DNA of 64,000 nt from Salinicoccus halodurans (GCF_900114445.1 NZ_FOTB01000001.1:430937-494936); one strand, 5' to 3'. Shown: positions 47,719 to 57,278, numbered from the stretch's first letter. Numbers and translations: made by a program. Notes: generated from the sequence alone by a model not told the origin.

Positions 47719-47747
47719 ACTATAAACAGGAAAAATGTCAAAGTCAA
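47719..47747 (-). promoter_or_regulatory. Promoter of the methyltransferase gene
   Basis: On the minus strand TTGACT (47747-47742) and TATAGT (47724-47719) are 17 bases apart, about 33 bases before the aptamer. Confidence 0.72.
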
Positions 47748-47855
47748 CACTAATTTGAAATATAATTTATTTTCCGAACTTTTAATAAAATAAAGCGGTA
47801 TACCTTTGAAAGTCTTTCGATGTATGATATTCTGAAACTAGAAAATTAAATAGAT

Positions 47856-47938
47856 GAGCACTGGGGGAGCCTTCTGGCTGAGACGATTTTCGGACCCTTG
47901 GAACCTGATCTGGATAACACCAGCGTAGGGAAGTGGTG
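47856..47938 (+). promoter_or_regulatory. TPP riboswitch (THI element) controlling tenI-thiOSGF
   Basis: The THI-box blocks are GCACTGGGGGAGCC, GGCTGAGACG, ACCCTTGGAACCTGATCTGG and CACCAGCGTAGGGAAGTGG in order. P1 includes CACT (47859-47862) with AGTG (47932-47935). AAGTGG (47931-47936) can alternatively pair with CCACTT (47985-47990), an antiterminator that uses the terminator's 5' arm. Confidence 0.95.
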
Positions 47939-47981
47939 AAATTTGCTGAATATAATTTATGTAAAGACGAATATATTTTCA

Positions 47982-48015
47982 AAGCCACTTATCCTTACGG
48001 GTGAGTGGCTTTTTT
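47982..48015 (+). terminator. TPP-riboswitch terminator before tenI
   Basis: Positions 47982-47994 pair with 47999-48011 (13 pairs, two G-U) around loop TTAC, followed by a T-run to 48015. Confidence 0.93.
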
Positions 48016-48055
48016 AGTGTTCTTTTCAATCAACGCAGAAAAAAGGAGTAATTGG

Positions 48056-48670
48056 ATGAATGGACAGCTGCATCTTATCAGTGATGGTAATTTTTCAAAA
48101 CAGCATTTGAATATCTTAATGAAAATTCACGGTGAAATCGATTATTTCCATCTGCGTGAAAAGAAAAAGTCTGCTGGAGAGCTGGTTGAAATTATTAATG
48201 TGCTGGAAAAGGGAAATATACCCCTGCACAAAGTGATTATAAATGACCGGATTGATATTTCGGTGATGAAAAAATGTGCAGGTATCCAATTGGCCTATCA
48301 CAGTGCGCCGAGTACACTAGTAAGAAAAAGCTTTCCGGAAATAATGATTGGACAATCCATACACTCATTGGAAGAAGCGAAGAAAGCAAATGCAAAGGAT
48401 ATTGATTTTCTAGTGTATGGACACATTTTTGAAAGCCGGTCAAAAGTTGGGAAAACACCAAAGGGTGTGTACGAATTAAAATCTATTATTGATTACATAT
48501 CTCTCCCGGTAATAGCGATTGGCGGCATAACACCGGAACGGGCTGAGGCTGTAATCAATGCAGGCGCTGAAGGTATTGCGGTAATGTCCGGCGTCTGGCA
48601 GGCAGATGATCCGGTGAAAGCAGTCAGGGATTATAGAAAAGTTCTGAAGGAAGGGATAATCGAGAGATGA
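48056..48670 (+). CDS. tenI: TenI-like thiazole tautomerase
   Basis: This 204-residue TIM-barrel protein is of the ThiE/TenI family. The context (TPP riboswitch, then thiO-thiS-thiG-thiF) matches the Bacillus tenA-tenI-thiO-thiS-thiG-thiF-thiD operon and points to TenI, which aromatises the thiazole product of ThiG. Segments YFHLREKKKSAGEL and VIAIGGITPERAEAVINAGAEGIAV are typical. AAGGAG lies seven bases before ATG 48056. tenA and thiD are missing from the operon here. A thiamine-phosphate synthase role is less likely but not excluded. Confidence 0.83.
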   Translation: MNGQLHLISDGNFSKQHLNILMKIHGEIDYFHLREKKKSAGELVEIINVLEKGNIPLHKVIINDRIDISVMKKCAGIQLAYHSAPSTLVRKSFPEIMIGQSIHSLEEAKKANAKDIDFLVYGHIFESRSKVGKTPKGVYELKSIIDYISLPVIAIGGITPERAEAVINAGAEGIAVMSGVWQADDPVKAVRDYRKVLKEGIIER

Positions 48671-49797
48671 TAAAAATGTTTGACCAGATTATCGTGGGCG
48701 GTGGTGTGATTGGATGTTCAATTGCATATCAGCTGTCCAAAAGGGGATATCGGGTATTGGTTTTGGAAAGCAGCACGACAGGGTGTGAAGCATCTAATTC
48801 TGCTGCAGGCATGCTGGGGGCACAAAATGAATTTACTGAAGAAGGTCCGCTATTCCGATTTGCCCAGGATAGCAGACGTTTATTCAAAGAATTGTCTGAT
48901 GAACTTATTTCAGAAACTGATATTGATATTCATTATGTCCATAAAGGAATTTTAAAACTTTCATTTGATCAGCAGCAAAATCGGCAATTGGAGGAAATCG
49001 AGGCGTTTCAGAAAAGTATGGGTAATCCTGCATATATTCTTTCACGTGCAGAAGTTCTGGAGTTGGAACCCGCTGTTACGTCTGAGGTGGCAAGTGCAGT
49101 CTATATGCCGGATGACGGACAGGTATCTGCACCAGACTTAAGCAAAGCATTTTTTAAAGCGGCTCAAAATCGTGGGGCAGTCATTCACGAAAATGAAAGA
49201 GTGGTTAATTTACTAGTGACGGATGGCGAAATATATGGTGTAAGCACGATCCATGATACTTACCATGCAGATCAGGTTGTTATTGCAACAGGTGCATTCA
49301 GCTCCGGATTGCTCCCGGAAACCGCTTCAACTATACCTGTAAAAGGCGAATGCCTGGAGCTGGAACTGGACACCCCGGTCATTCAGGCGACAGTTTCATC
49401 TGACAGCTGTTATCTGGTACCGAAACAGGCAGGAAAAGTGCTTGTAGGCGCCTCCTCCCTGCCGGGTCGGACTGATAAGGAAATCAGTGCCGAGGCTGTT
49501 TCGATGCTTTTGAAAAAAGCATTCCTTATGGTGCCGGAGTTATCGAAAGCAGGAATAAACAGATTATGGGCCGGAATTCGACCGGGAACTTCTGATGGTA
49601 AACCATATTTGGGAGCGGTGCCTGATGTTTCAGGTTTATATATGTCGGTCGGCCATTACCGCAATGGGATATTGCTTTCACCGATTACAGGGATCTATAT
49701 GGCAGACCTGCTCACGGGAAAGCGGGTGGATCCATCCTATTATGAAAGTTTTAATGCAGGACGTGTGAAGGAATTTATTGGCAAGGGAGGTGGATGA
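48667..49797 (+). CDS. thiO: Glycine oxidase ThiO
   Basis: ThiO oxidises glycine to the dehydroglycine needed for thiazole formation. It has the FAD motif VGGGVIGCSIAYQLSKRG (about 10-27), the AAGMLGAQNE segment and the C-terminal GHYRNGILLSPITG. Length is 376 residues. ATG 48676 is an alternative start three codons later. It overlaps tenI by four bases. Confidence 0.92.
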   Translation: MIKMFDQIIVGGGVIGCSIAYQLSKRGYRVLVLESSTTGCEASNSAAGMLGAQNEFTEEGPLFRFAQDSRRLFKELSDELISETDIDIHYVHKGILKLSFDQQQNRQLEEIEAFQKSMGNPAYILSRAEVLELEPAVTSEVASAVYMPDDGQVSAPDLSKAFFKAAQNRGAVIHENERVVNLLVTDGEIYGVSTIHDTYHADQVVIATGAFSSGLLPETASTIPVKGECLELELDTPVIQATVSSDSCYLVPKQAGKVLVGASSLPGRTDKEISAEAVSMLLKKAFLMVPELSKAGINRLWAGIRPGTSDGKPYLGAVPDVSGLYMSVGHYRNGILLSPITGIYMADLLTGKRVDPSYYESFNAGRVKEFIGKGGG

Positions 49798-49799
49798 AG

Positions 49800-50003
49800 A
49801 TGAATTTAGTCATTAACGGAAACAGCATGGAACTGGGTGATGAAGTGAGTAGCGTCACCATGTTACTTGAGCACCTTGGGCTGGCAGAGAAGCCGCTTAT
49901 CATAGAACACAACCAGGACATACTGCAGAAGGAACACTATCGTCAGGTAATGCTTGAAAATGGAGATACACTGGAAATTGTACATTTTGTCGGAGGAGGA
50001 TAA
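49800..50003 (+). CDS. thiS: Sulfur carrier protein ThiS
   Basis: This 67-residue ubiquitin-like carrier ends in HFVGGG, the Gly-Gly tail that becomes a thiocarboxylate delivering sulfur to the thiazole. ATG 49800 is nine bases after GGAGG; ATG 49794 is too close. It lies immediately before thiG. Confidence 0.93.
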   Translation: MNLVINGNSMELGDEVSSVTMLLEHLGLAEKPLIIEHNQDILQKEHYRQVMLENGDTLEIVHFVGGG

Positions 50004-50005
50004 TT

Positions 50006-50776
50006 ATGTTAAAAATTGGACAATATCAATTTGAATCGCGCTTATTTCTAGGAACGGGGAAATACCCGGATTATGATATTCAAAAGCAGGCTGTGGAGCA
50101 ATCACAAACAGAAGTACTCACTTTCTCTGTGAGAAGGATGAACATATTTGACCCATCCTTACCAAACTTCTTGGAAAAGATCGATCCTGAAAAATATACA
50201 TTCCTGCCGAATACCGCCGGAGCGAAAAACGCTGAAGAAGCTGTGAGGATTGCCAGATTGGCTGCCGCTTCCGGGAGATGTGACATGATTAAAGTAGAAG
50301 TAATCGGCTGTGACAGAACTTTGCTTCCGGATCCTGTGGAAACTTTAAAGGCAACTGAAGAACTGTTGAAACAAGGATTTACTGTCCTGCCTTATACGTC
50401 GGATGATGTTGTGCTCGCAAGGAAGCTGGAAGAAGCGGGTGCCCATGCCATCATGCCCGGTGCCTCTCCGATAGGCAGCGGCCAGGGGGTTATTAATCCG
50501 TTGAATCTTTCATTCATCATTGAACAGTCGAATGTTCCTGTCCTGGTTGATGCGGGGATTGGTTCTCCTGCTGATGCAGCTTATGCCATGGAACTTGGGG
50601 CTGACGGTGTCCTGCTCAATACTGCAGTATCTGGTGCAGAAGATCCGGTGAAGATGGCTGAAGCGATGAAACTTGCTGTCCATGCAGGCAGGTTTGGATA
50701 CGAAGCGGGCAGGATTCCCAAAAAAGATTACGCTGTGGCAAGCAGTCCGGAGGAAGGTATCAGTGTCAGGAACTAA
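50006..50776 (+). CDS. thiG: Thiazole synthase ThiG
   Basis: ThiG joins deoxyxylulose phosphate, dehydroglycine and ThiS-borne sulfur into the thiazole phosphate. It shows [20 protein letters not shown], the Schiff-base lysine in MIKVEVIG, and [12 protein letters not shown]. Length is 256 residues. It overlaps thiF by 14 bases. Confidence 0.96.
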   Translation: MLKIGQYQFESRLFLGTGKYPDYDIQKQAVEQSQTEVLTFSVRRMNIFDPSLPNFLEKIDPEKYTFLPNTAGAKNAEEAVRIARLAAASGRCDMIKVEVIGCDRTLLPDPVETLKATEELLKQGFTVLPYTSDDVVLARKLEEAGAHAIMPGASPIGSGQGVINPLNLSFIIEQSNVPVLVDAGIGSPADAAYAMELGADGVLLNTAVSGAEDPVKMAEAMKLAVHAGRFGYEAGRIPKKDYAVASSPEEGISVRN

Positions 50777-51788
50777 CCGTTACCACCGTCAGACATTGTT
50801 TGAACCTATTGGTGAAACCGGACAGGACAGGTTGATGGAGAGTCACGTGCTTATTGTTGGTGCCGGTGCTTTGGGATCCGGCAGTGCCGAGGCTTTAGTA
50901 CGGGCAGGCATTGGAAAGCTAACGCTTATCGACCGTGATTATGTTGAAGAAAGCAATCTTCAGCGCCAGCAATTATTCAGTGAACAGGATGCTTATGAAA
51001 AGCTGCCAAAGGCAATCGGAGCCAAGAATCGGTTGAATGATATCAATAGTATGGTCGAAGTGGAAGCGATCATAGCGGATGCAGGGGCAGACCTGTTATC
51101 GGAACTTGCGCCGGCCATTGATTTGATAATCGATGCGACTGATAATTTTGATATCAGGATGCTGGTGAATGACATTTCACAAAAATTCGAGGTGCCGTGG
51201 ATATACGGTGCCTGTGTAGCCAGTTATGGAATGACTTTTACAATAATACCGGGTCAGACGCCCTGCCTTCAATGCCTGCAGGGATACCTGCCTGCCTCCG
51301 GTGCCACATGCGATAGCGTAGGGGTAATCCAGCCGGTAGTGCAACATGTTGTATCTTATCAGGTCACCGAAGCAATGAAACTTTTAACAGGGAACAGAGC
51401 ACAAATATCCGGAAAATTGATTGCATTCGACCTTTGGAAAAATGAGCACATGGAGATGGAAATAGAAAAGTTGAAGAAACCGGATTGTTCGTCATGTTCC
51501 GAAAACAGGATCTATGCCCATCTGTCTTACGGAAATCAGATGAAAACTACGGTGATGTGCGGCCGGGACACAGTTCAGATTCGTCCACAGCATGGTATAG
51601 CCAATCTAAGCAAAGTGGCAGAAAACCTGCGGAGTAATAAAAACCTGCAGCTGTCATGGAACCCGTACCTCCTTTCAATCCAGGATGAAAATTTCCGGAT
51701 TGTCCTCTTTAAGGATGGCAGGGCCTTGATACATGGCACAATGGATGAGATGGAAGCGAAAAATGTATACTATCGCTATATGGGGTGA
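50763..51788 (+). CDS. thiF: ThiF-type adenylyltransferase (sulfur carrier activation)
   Basis: ThiF adenylates the C-terminal glycine of ThiS. The E1-like fold shows the ATP motif [14 protein letters not shown] (about 33-46), [13 protein letters not shown], and zinc cysteines in TPCLQCLQG and CSSC. The start is GTG 50763, with GGAGGA upstream, inside the end of thiG, giving 341 residues. A MoeB role is possible in this family, but the operon argues for ThiF. Confidence 0.92.
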   Translation: MSGTNRYHRQTLFEPIGETGQDRLMESHVLIVGAGALGSGSAEALVRAGIGKLTLIDRDYVEESNLQRQQLFSEQDAYEKLPKAIGAKNRLNDINSMVEVEAIIADAGADLLSELAPAIDLIIDATDNFDIRMLVNDISQKFEVPWIYGACVASYGMTFTIIPGQTPCLQCLQGYLPASGATCDSVGVIQPVVQHVVSYQVTEAMKLLTGNRAQISGKLIAFDLWKNEHMEMEIEKLKKPDCSSCSENRIYAHLSYGNQMKTTVMCGRDTVQIRPQHGIANLSKVAENLRSNKNLQLSWNPYLLSIQDENFRIVLFKDGRALIHGTMDEMEAKNVYYRYMG

Positions 51789-51822
51789 AAATTGCAAAGA
51801 ATTTCAATGATGAAAAATATAG

Positions 51823-51854
51823 ATGCGGCTGCTATAAGAGCAGCCGTATTTTTT
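51823..51854 (+). terminator. Terminator of the thiazole operon
   Basis: ATGCGGCTGCT (51823-51833) pairs with AGCAGCCGTAT (51839-51849), 11 pairs with one G-U, followed by T6. Confidence 0.92.
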
Positions 51855-51963
51855 ATGTGTTATTTCAAAATTAAAATCAGACTAAATGATTAGATATATA
51901 TTATTTCATTTTTCGGAATATATGGTAAAATTTAATCTGAATGGGGCATTGGGGGTATGTATT

Positions 51964-53739
51964 ATGCAGGTATTTGGAAAGCTGGGATGGTTTTTCAAAA
52001 GAGAATGGAGAAGTTATATTTTAGGCATCATCATGCTGGTGATGGTTGCACTGCTCGAGCTTGTCCCGCCGCAGGTAATCGGTTTTGTCATCGACCATAT
52101 CACAAGATCCACATTGACAGGCGGCATTCTGATGCAGTATGTCTTCCTGCTTATCGGCGTTGCAGTCCTTACATATATCTTCAGGTATTTCTGGCGTATC
52201 ATGATTTTCGGTGCGAGCTACAGGCTGGGGAGAATTTTGAGAAACAGGCTGTACAGGAAATATTCCGAGATGAGTCCGGCGTTCTACCAGAAAAGGCGTA
52301 CCGGTGATCTGATGGCGCATGCCACGAATGACATCAGGGCGGTTCAGGCCACAGCCGGTGCGGGTATTCTGACGATTGCGGATTCATTGATCACCGGCGG
52401 TGCGGTGCTGATCACGATGGCGGTCACAATCAGTCCGGAACTGACGCTGATTGCGATGATTCCGCTCCCACTGATGGTGATCCTGACAAGCTATTACGGC
52501 ACATTGCTGAACCGCGGATTTAAAAAAGCGCAGGCTGCCTTCAGCAAACTGAATGATAAGACGCAGGAAAGCATTGCCGGCATCAAAGTGACCAAAACGT
52601 TCGGGTATGAAAAGAACGACCATGAAGATTTCCGCAGACTGAGCGATGAAGTGGTTGAAAAGAATCTGAAAGTCTCGAAGGTGGATGCATTGTTTGATCC
52701 TACAATCATGTCGGTGATCGGCATAAGCTATTTCCTCGCTATTTTATTTGGCGCGCGGATGGTGCTGGATGATTCGATTACAATCGGACAGCTGGTGACG
52801 TTCATTACCTATCTCGGCATGATGGTCTGGCCGCTTCTTGCACTGGGATGGTTCTTCAACCTCGTGCAGCGCGGACGTGCCTCCTATGACCGGATTGAAG
52901 AAATCATGCAGACACGCAACCAGATCGGCGCAGCGCACAGGATTGAAGATCAGCCGGAGGGGGACATCAAATTTGATATCGGTGCATTCAATTTCCCGGA
53001 GGATGACTCCGATGGTCTGAGGGACGTCAGATTTACGGTGGAGAAAGGGACGACACTCGGAATCGTGGGACGGACAGGTTCGGGAAAAAGCGCTTTGCTC
53101 CGCCTTCTGCTCCGTGAATTCGACACGGTCAATCCGGAAGATATCATGTACGGCAGACACGCTATCAGGGACTACAGCCTGAAGAGTCTGAGAGGCCAGT
53201 TCGGCTATGTGCCTCAGGACCATTTCCTGTTTTCCACTACAATCAGGAATAACATCGCATTCAGCAACCCTGAAATGGATGACGGTGCGGTCGCTGAAGC
53301 GGCACGGCTCAGCCATATCCATGAGGATATCAAAGGATTTCCCGAAGGTTATGATACAGTCGTCGGAGAACGGGGTGTTTCCCTCTCAGGCGGACAGAAG
53401 CAGCGGATTTCCATTGCCAGGGCTTTGATTATTGACCCTGAAGTATTGATACTGGATGATTCTCTGTCTGCTGTGGATGCAGAGACTGAAGAACGCATCC
53501 TGTCCAATATGCAGTCGGAGAGAAAAGGCAAAACGAACATCATCACCGCCCACCGTATGAGTGCGGTCAGCCATGCGGATCTTATTATTGTGATGGAGGA
53601 CGGCACGGTGATTGAAAGTGGAACGCATGCTGATCTCATGGCATCCCGGGGATGGTATCATGATACCTATAATGCACAGGCACTGCGTGAAGAACTTGAA
53701 AGTTCTCTGGATGCACTCGTTGAAAGGAGGGATGAGTAA
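51964..53739 (+). CDS. Heterodimeric ABC exporter, degenerate-site subunit (second pair)
   Basis: This 591-residue half-transporter has six membrane helices and a C-terminal ATPase. The ATPase has Walker A GRTGSGKS, signature LSGGQ, switch histidine ITAHRM, but aspartate in place of the catalytic glutamate (LILDDSLSAVD). It resembles YheI-type subunits. ATG 51964 has a GGGGG ribosome site upstream. The next gene starts on the last base of the stop codon, so the two subunits are coupled. The substrate is unknown. Confidence 0.88.
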   Translation: MQVFGKLGWFFKREWRSYILGIIMLVMVALLELVPPQVIGFVIDHITRSTLTGGILMQYVFLLIGVAVLTYIFRYFWRIMIFGASYRLGRILRNRLYRKYSEMSPAFYQKRRTGDLMAHATNDIRAVQATAGAGILTIADSLITGGAVLITMAVTISPELTLIAMIPLPLMVILTSYYGTLLNRGFKKAQAAFSKLNDKTQESIAGIKVTKTFGYEKNDHEDFRRLSDEVVEKNLKVSKVDALFDPTIMSVIGISYFLAILFGARMVLDDSITIGQLVTFITYLGMMVWPLLALGWFFNLVQRGRASYDRIEEIMQTRNQIGAAHRIEDQPEGDIKFDIGAFNFPEDDSDGLRDVRFTVEKGTTLGIVGRTGSGKSALLRLLLREFDTVNPEDIMYGRHAIRDYSLKSLRGQFGYVPQDHFLFSTTIRNNIAFSNPEMDDGAVAEAARLSHIHEDIKGFPEGYDTVVGERGVSLSGGQKQRISIARALIIDPEVLILDDSLSAVDAETEERILSNMQSERKGKTNIITAHRMSAVSHADLIIVMEDGTVIESGTHADLMASRGWYHDTYNAQALREELESSLDALVERRDE

Positions 53740-55511
53740 TGGAAGATAACACATTCAATCTCACCTTCCATGATCAGAAACGGGTACTGATCCGGCTGCT
53801 GCGGTATGTACTGCCTTTTAAAAAAATTCTTGCTCTTGGTTTTCTGATGCTGATCATTTCGACGGTGGCAGGTGTCGCGACACCTTATATCGTGATGATC
53901 TTCATTGATGAGTATCTGACGCCGGGCGTATTTCCTGAATCGGACATCACATGGCTCATCATCATATTCTTTGCCGTTCAGGTGGTGGGTGCGGTTACGA
54001 CGTACATGCAGATATATCTGTTCCAGTATCTTGCTTTCAGGGTCATACAGCAGCTGAGGATCGATGCATTTGAAAAGATCGGCAGACTCGGGATGGATTA
54101 TTTTGACAAAGTGCCCGGCGGCAGTGTCGTATCGAGGCTGACCAATGATACAGAAGCGATCGTGGAAATGTTCATCGGAGTGCTTGCGACCTTCCTCATG
54201 GCTTTCTTCATGGTGATTTCAAGCTTCGTCATGATGTTTGTCCTGGATTTCAAACTGGCGCTGTTCGCACTCATATTCATGCCGGTCATCGTATTGATAC
54301 TCGCGGTCTACCGCAGGTATTCGGCAAATTTCTTTTCGCACGCAAGACAGCTTCTGAGTGATTTGAATGCAAAGTTGGCAGAGGGCATCGAGGGCATGAA
54401 GATCATCCAGGCTTTCAATCAGCAGAAGCGGCTCAGGAGTGAATTTGAAGAAATCAACGAAGCGCATTATCAGTTCAATATGAAGAATATAAGGCTTGAC
54501 GGACTTCTGCTCAGGCCGGCCATAAGTATGATCAGTGTGCTGGCAATCGCATTGATTTTATCGTATTTTGGTCTGCTCAGTTTTGAAGGCGGCGTGACAG
54601 CAGGTGTCGTATTCGCCTTTATCCAGTACATGGAACGCTTCTTCGAACCGATCAACCAGGTCAGTCAGAATCTGAATATTTTCCAGCAGGCACTTGTCGC
54701 CGCAAGCCGGGTGTTCGCTCTGATAGATGACGGGCGGATGGAGCCGGTTCAAAATGAAAATGAGTCATATGACATTACAGAAGGGAAAGTGGAGTTTAAA
54801 AACGTCACTTTCAGTTATGACGGCAAAGTCGATGTTCTGAATGATATCTCATTTACAGCAGAATCGGGCCAGACGGTGGCGCTCGTTGGACATACTGGTT
54901 CAGGCAAGAGTTCGATCATCAATCTGTTCATGCGGTTCTACGAATTTGAAAGAGGCGAGATACTGATTGACGGGCAGTCCATCAAAGAAATTCCAAAGCT
55001 TGAAATGAAGGAGAAGATCGGACTGGTGCTGCAGGATCCTTTCATTTTCTACGGGACAGTGGAGTCGAATATAAAACTGTATCATCCTACAATGACTTTC
55101 GAGCAGGTGAAAGAGGCGGCGAAGTTCGTCAGGGCGGATCGGTTCATTCAAAAGCTGCCCGGTGACTATGGCCATAAAGTGATTGAAAAGGGGAGTGCGT
55201 TCTCAAGCGGGGAACGCCAGCTCATCGCTTTCGCCCGGACGATGGCCATGGATCCCAAAATACTGATCCTGGATGAGGCGACGGCAAACATCGATTCTGA
55301 AACGGAAGAGGAAATCCAGAAGTCACTTTCAAAAATGAGGAAGGGAAGGACGACCCTCGCGATTGCACACCGGCTTTCCACCATCCAGGATGCAGACCAG
55401 ATCATAGTGCTGAACCGCGGCTCAATCGCAGAAAGCGGCACGCATGATGAACTGATCAGGAGCCGTGGAATCTATCACAGGATGTATCAGCTCCAGAACG
55501 GCCAGGGCTAA
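53739..55511 (+). CDS. Heterodimeric ABC exporter, catalytic subunit (second pair)
   Basis: This is the partner half-transporter (590 residues) with six helices and an ATPase with Walker A GHTGSGKS, a catalytic glutamate (LILDEATANID) and switch histidine AIAHRL. The signature is degenerate (FSSGERQ). As with the pair at 14-18 kb, one composite ATP site is complete and one degenerate. GGAGGG precedes ATG 53739. Confidence 0.88.
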   Translation: MEDNTFNLTFHDQKRVLIRLLRYVLPFKKILALGFLMLIISTVAGVATPYIVMIFIDEYLTPGVFPESDITWLIIIFFAVQVVGAVTTYMQIYLFQYLAFRVIQQLRIDAFEKIGRLGMDYFDKVPGGSVVSRLTNDTEAIVEMFIGVLATFLMAFFMVISSFVMMFVLDFKLALFALIFMPVIVLILAVYRRYSANFFSHARQLLSDLNAKLAEGIEGMKIIQAFNQQKRLRSEFEEINEAHYQFNMKNIRLDGLLLRPAISMISVLAIALILSYFGLLSFEGGVTAGVVFAFIQYMERFFEPINQVSQNLNIFQQALVAASRVFALIDDGRMEPVQNENESYDITEGKVEFKNVTFSYDGKVDVLNDISFTAESGQTVALVGHTGSGKSSIINLFMRFYEFERGEILIDGQSIKEIPKLEMKEKIGLVLQDPFIFYGTVESNIKLYHPTMTFEQVKEAAKFVRADRFIQKLPGDYGHKVIEKGSAFSSGERQLIAFARTMAMDPKILILDEATANIDSETEEEIQKSLSKMRKGRTTLAIAHRLSTIQDADQIIVLNRGSIAESGTHDELIRSRGIYHRMYQLQNGQG

Positions 55512-55599
55512 ATGTCATAGAAAGTTCTAAAACATTCCCATAAACTATATAACAACCCCCATCACGTCTGATAAAATGACTATGAATGGGGGTAGTATC

Positions 55600-56304
55600 A
55601 TGGGCAGTGAAGTAACGTTTCTCCTTGCATTCGGAGCCGGTGTTCTGAGTTTTATCTCGCCCTGTGTGCTTCCGGTGTTTCCTGCTTTCGTCTCTTACAT
55701 AACAGGGATGAGCTATAATGAAGTGGAAAAACAAAAATTTAATGCAAGAGCGATATTGCATACACTTTTCTTCCTCGTCGGGTTTAGCCTGATATATATT
55801 GCACTCGGTTTTGGTACAGCATTTTTAGGCGGGTTCCTGATCGAGCATGGTAATCTGATAAGACAGCTGGGATCCATCCTGATAATCGTCTTTGGTCTGA
55901 TCATAACAGGAGTGCTGAACTTCAATTTCCTGATGAAAGACAGGAAAGTACAGTTTAAAAACAGGCCTTCTGGGTTCCTTGGATCCATATTCATCGGTAT
56001 GGCATTTGCTGCGGGCTGGTCGCCCTGCAACGGACCGATCATCGGTGCGATTTTCGCCATGAGTGCAACGGAGCCGGACAATGCCTTGATTTTAATGATC
56101 GTCTATTGCCTTGGTTTTGCAGTGCCCTTCTTCATTTTGAGTTTCTTTGTATCCCGCACACGCTGGATGCTGAAGTACTCTAATATCATCATGAAAGCGG
56201 GCGGCATCCTCATGATACTGATGGGAGTCCTGCTGTATTTTGACGGACTGACTCAGATCATCATCTGGCTGCAGCCGTTCTTTGGGGATTTCCAGGGGTT
56301 CTGA
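55600..56304 (+). CDS. ccdA: Cytochrome c biogenesis protein CcdA
   Basis: CcdA carries reducing equivalents across the membrane for cytochrome c maturation. The 234-residue protein has six helices, with the redox cysteines in FISPCVLPVFPAF (helix 1) and GWSPCNGPI (helix 4). A GGGGG ribosome site lies upstream of ATG 55600; ATG 55576 is less well placed. It is adjacent to ccdC, as in Bacillus, but the response-regulator gene yneI that lies between them there is absent. Confidence 0.92.
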   Translation: MGSEVTFLLAFGAGVLSFISPCVLPVFPAFVSYITGMSYNEVEKQKFNARAILHTLFFLVGFSLIYIALGFGTAFLGGFLIEHGNLIRQLGSILIIVFGLIITGVLNFNFLMKDRKVQFKNRPSGFLGSIFIGMAFAAGWSPCNGPIIGAIFAMSATEPDNALILMIVYCLGFAVPFFILSFFVSRTRWMLKYSNIIMKAGGILMILMGVLLYFDGLTQIIIWLQPFFGDFQGF

Positions 56305-56306
56305 TT

Positions 56307-56792
56307 ATGAATATAGAGAATATTTTATTTATAACAGCCTCCATCATGGCGGTATTCATGGGAATCGGTGCAATAGTAGTAAGGCAGAAGGCGGCAAAAC
56401 GACCTTTGACGATGAAGAAAATACTGATTCCGCCGGTCATGATGTCAACAGGTGCGCTGATGTATGTATTTCCGTACTTCAGACTGACACCTGTAGAAAT
56501 CGGCGAATCGATCATAATGGGCGCCGTCTTCTCCGTCATACTTGTGGTTACCACGAGATATGAGGAGAGGGAAGGTGCATTATACGTAAGGCAATCCAAG
56601 CTCTTCCCGTTGATTCTTGTGACATTGCTGGTATTGAGGGTAGTGCTGAAATCAATTTTATCCATGAGTATCTCTCCGGGTGAAATCGGGGGCATGTTCT
56701 TTCTGCTTGCATTCGTCATGATAGTGATATGGCGGTTGAGCATGTATATTCATTTGAGGGCATTTAATAAGCAGCAGATCAGTTCACTCTGA
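56307..56792 (+). CDS. ccdC: CcdC family membrane protein
   Basis: This 161-residue membrane protein (YneJ/CcdC) has about four helices and the conserved stretches KKILIPPVMMSTGALMY and FSVILVVTTRYE. Its role in cytochrome c biogenesis is unclear in Bacillus. It starts two bases after ccdA and overlaps the 3' end of the convergent yneK gene by nine bases. Confidence 0.85.
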   Translation: MNIENILFITASIMAVFMGIGAIVVRQKAAKRPLTMKKILIPPVMMSTGALMYVFPYFRLTPVEIGESIIMGAVFSVILVVTTRYEEREGALYVRQSKLFPLILVTLLVLRVVLKSILSMSISPGEIGGMFFLLAFVMIVIWRLSMYIHLRAFNKQQISSL

Positions 56793-56812
56793 TCTGCTGC
56801 TTATTTTTTCTG
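56768..56812. terminator. Shared bidirectional terminator spanning two stop codons
   Basis: Positions 56768-56782 pair with 56789-56803 (15 perfect pairs, loop TTCACT), followed by TTTTTT on the plus strand. The hairpin contains the last codons of both ccdC and the minus-strand yneK gene. Confidence 0.9.
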
Positions 56813-57278
56813 TCTGCTCGAATATTGAGAATTTCTGCTTCTCATCATCCGCATATTGGAACAGGTCTTCATATGGTGTGTAATCTATCTTCAATTCGTT
56901 CAGCTTTTTCTTCATGAACTTATGGTCCCGTTTCGGAGTGGCAATGATGTAGCCCTTCATAATATGGTCGAGCGTAATCGTTTTAGCACCTTCATCCAGT
57001 GCGATTTTTGATATCCGTCCCGCAATCCGTTCCTTTGCGACATCCCTGAAAAGCTCGGGTACAGGGGAAACCAATTCATTCAATAATTCTTTCGACTCCG
57101 CATGCCACATTGGGAGTGCCCGGTCTATATAGTGATCCTGCCAGTCCAATTCGCTGTAACCATCTTCTTTGGGCATCCGCTTTAGAAACTTCCTGAACAT
57201 GAAATATCCGCCGATGATCATCAGTCCCAGCATGATGAATGTCCACAGTGCAATCAGCCACATAAAAATGTCGTTCAT
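56784..57278 (-). CDS. yneK: DUF2621 membrane protein (YneK-like)
   Basis: The 164-residue protein has an N-terminal membrane helix (about 5-29) and a cytoplasmic alpha-helical domain with DWQDHYIDRALPMW, characteristic of DUF2621/YneK. AGGAGGTGAG lies before ATG 57278. It is convergent with ccdC. The function is unknown. Confidence 0.85.
   Translation of the reverse strand: MNDIFMWLIALWTFIMLGLMIIGGYFMFRKFLKRMPKEDGYSELDWQDHYIDRALPMWHAESKELLNELVSPVPELFRDVAKERIAGRISKIALDEGAKTITLDHIMKGYIIATPKRDHKFMKKKLNELKIDYTPYEDLFQYADDEKQKFSIFEQTEKISSRSE

Noticed and set aside
50673-50762. Upstream extension of thiF
   Set aside because: It overlaps thiG coding sequence; GTG 50763 has the ribosome site.
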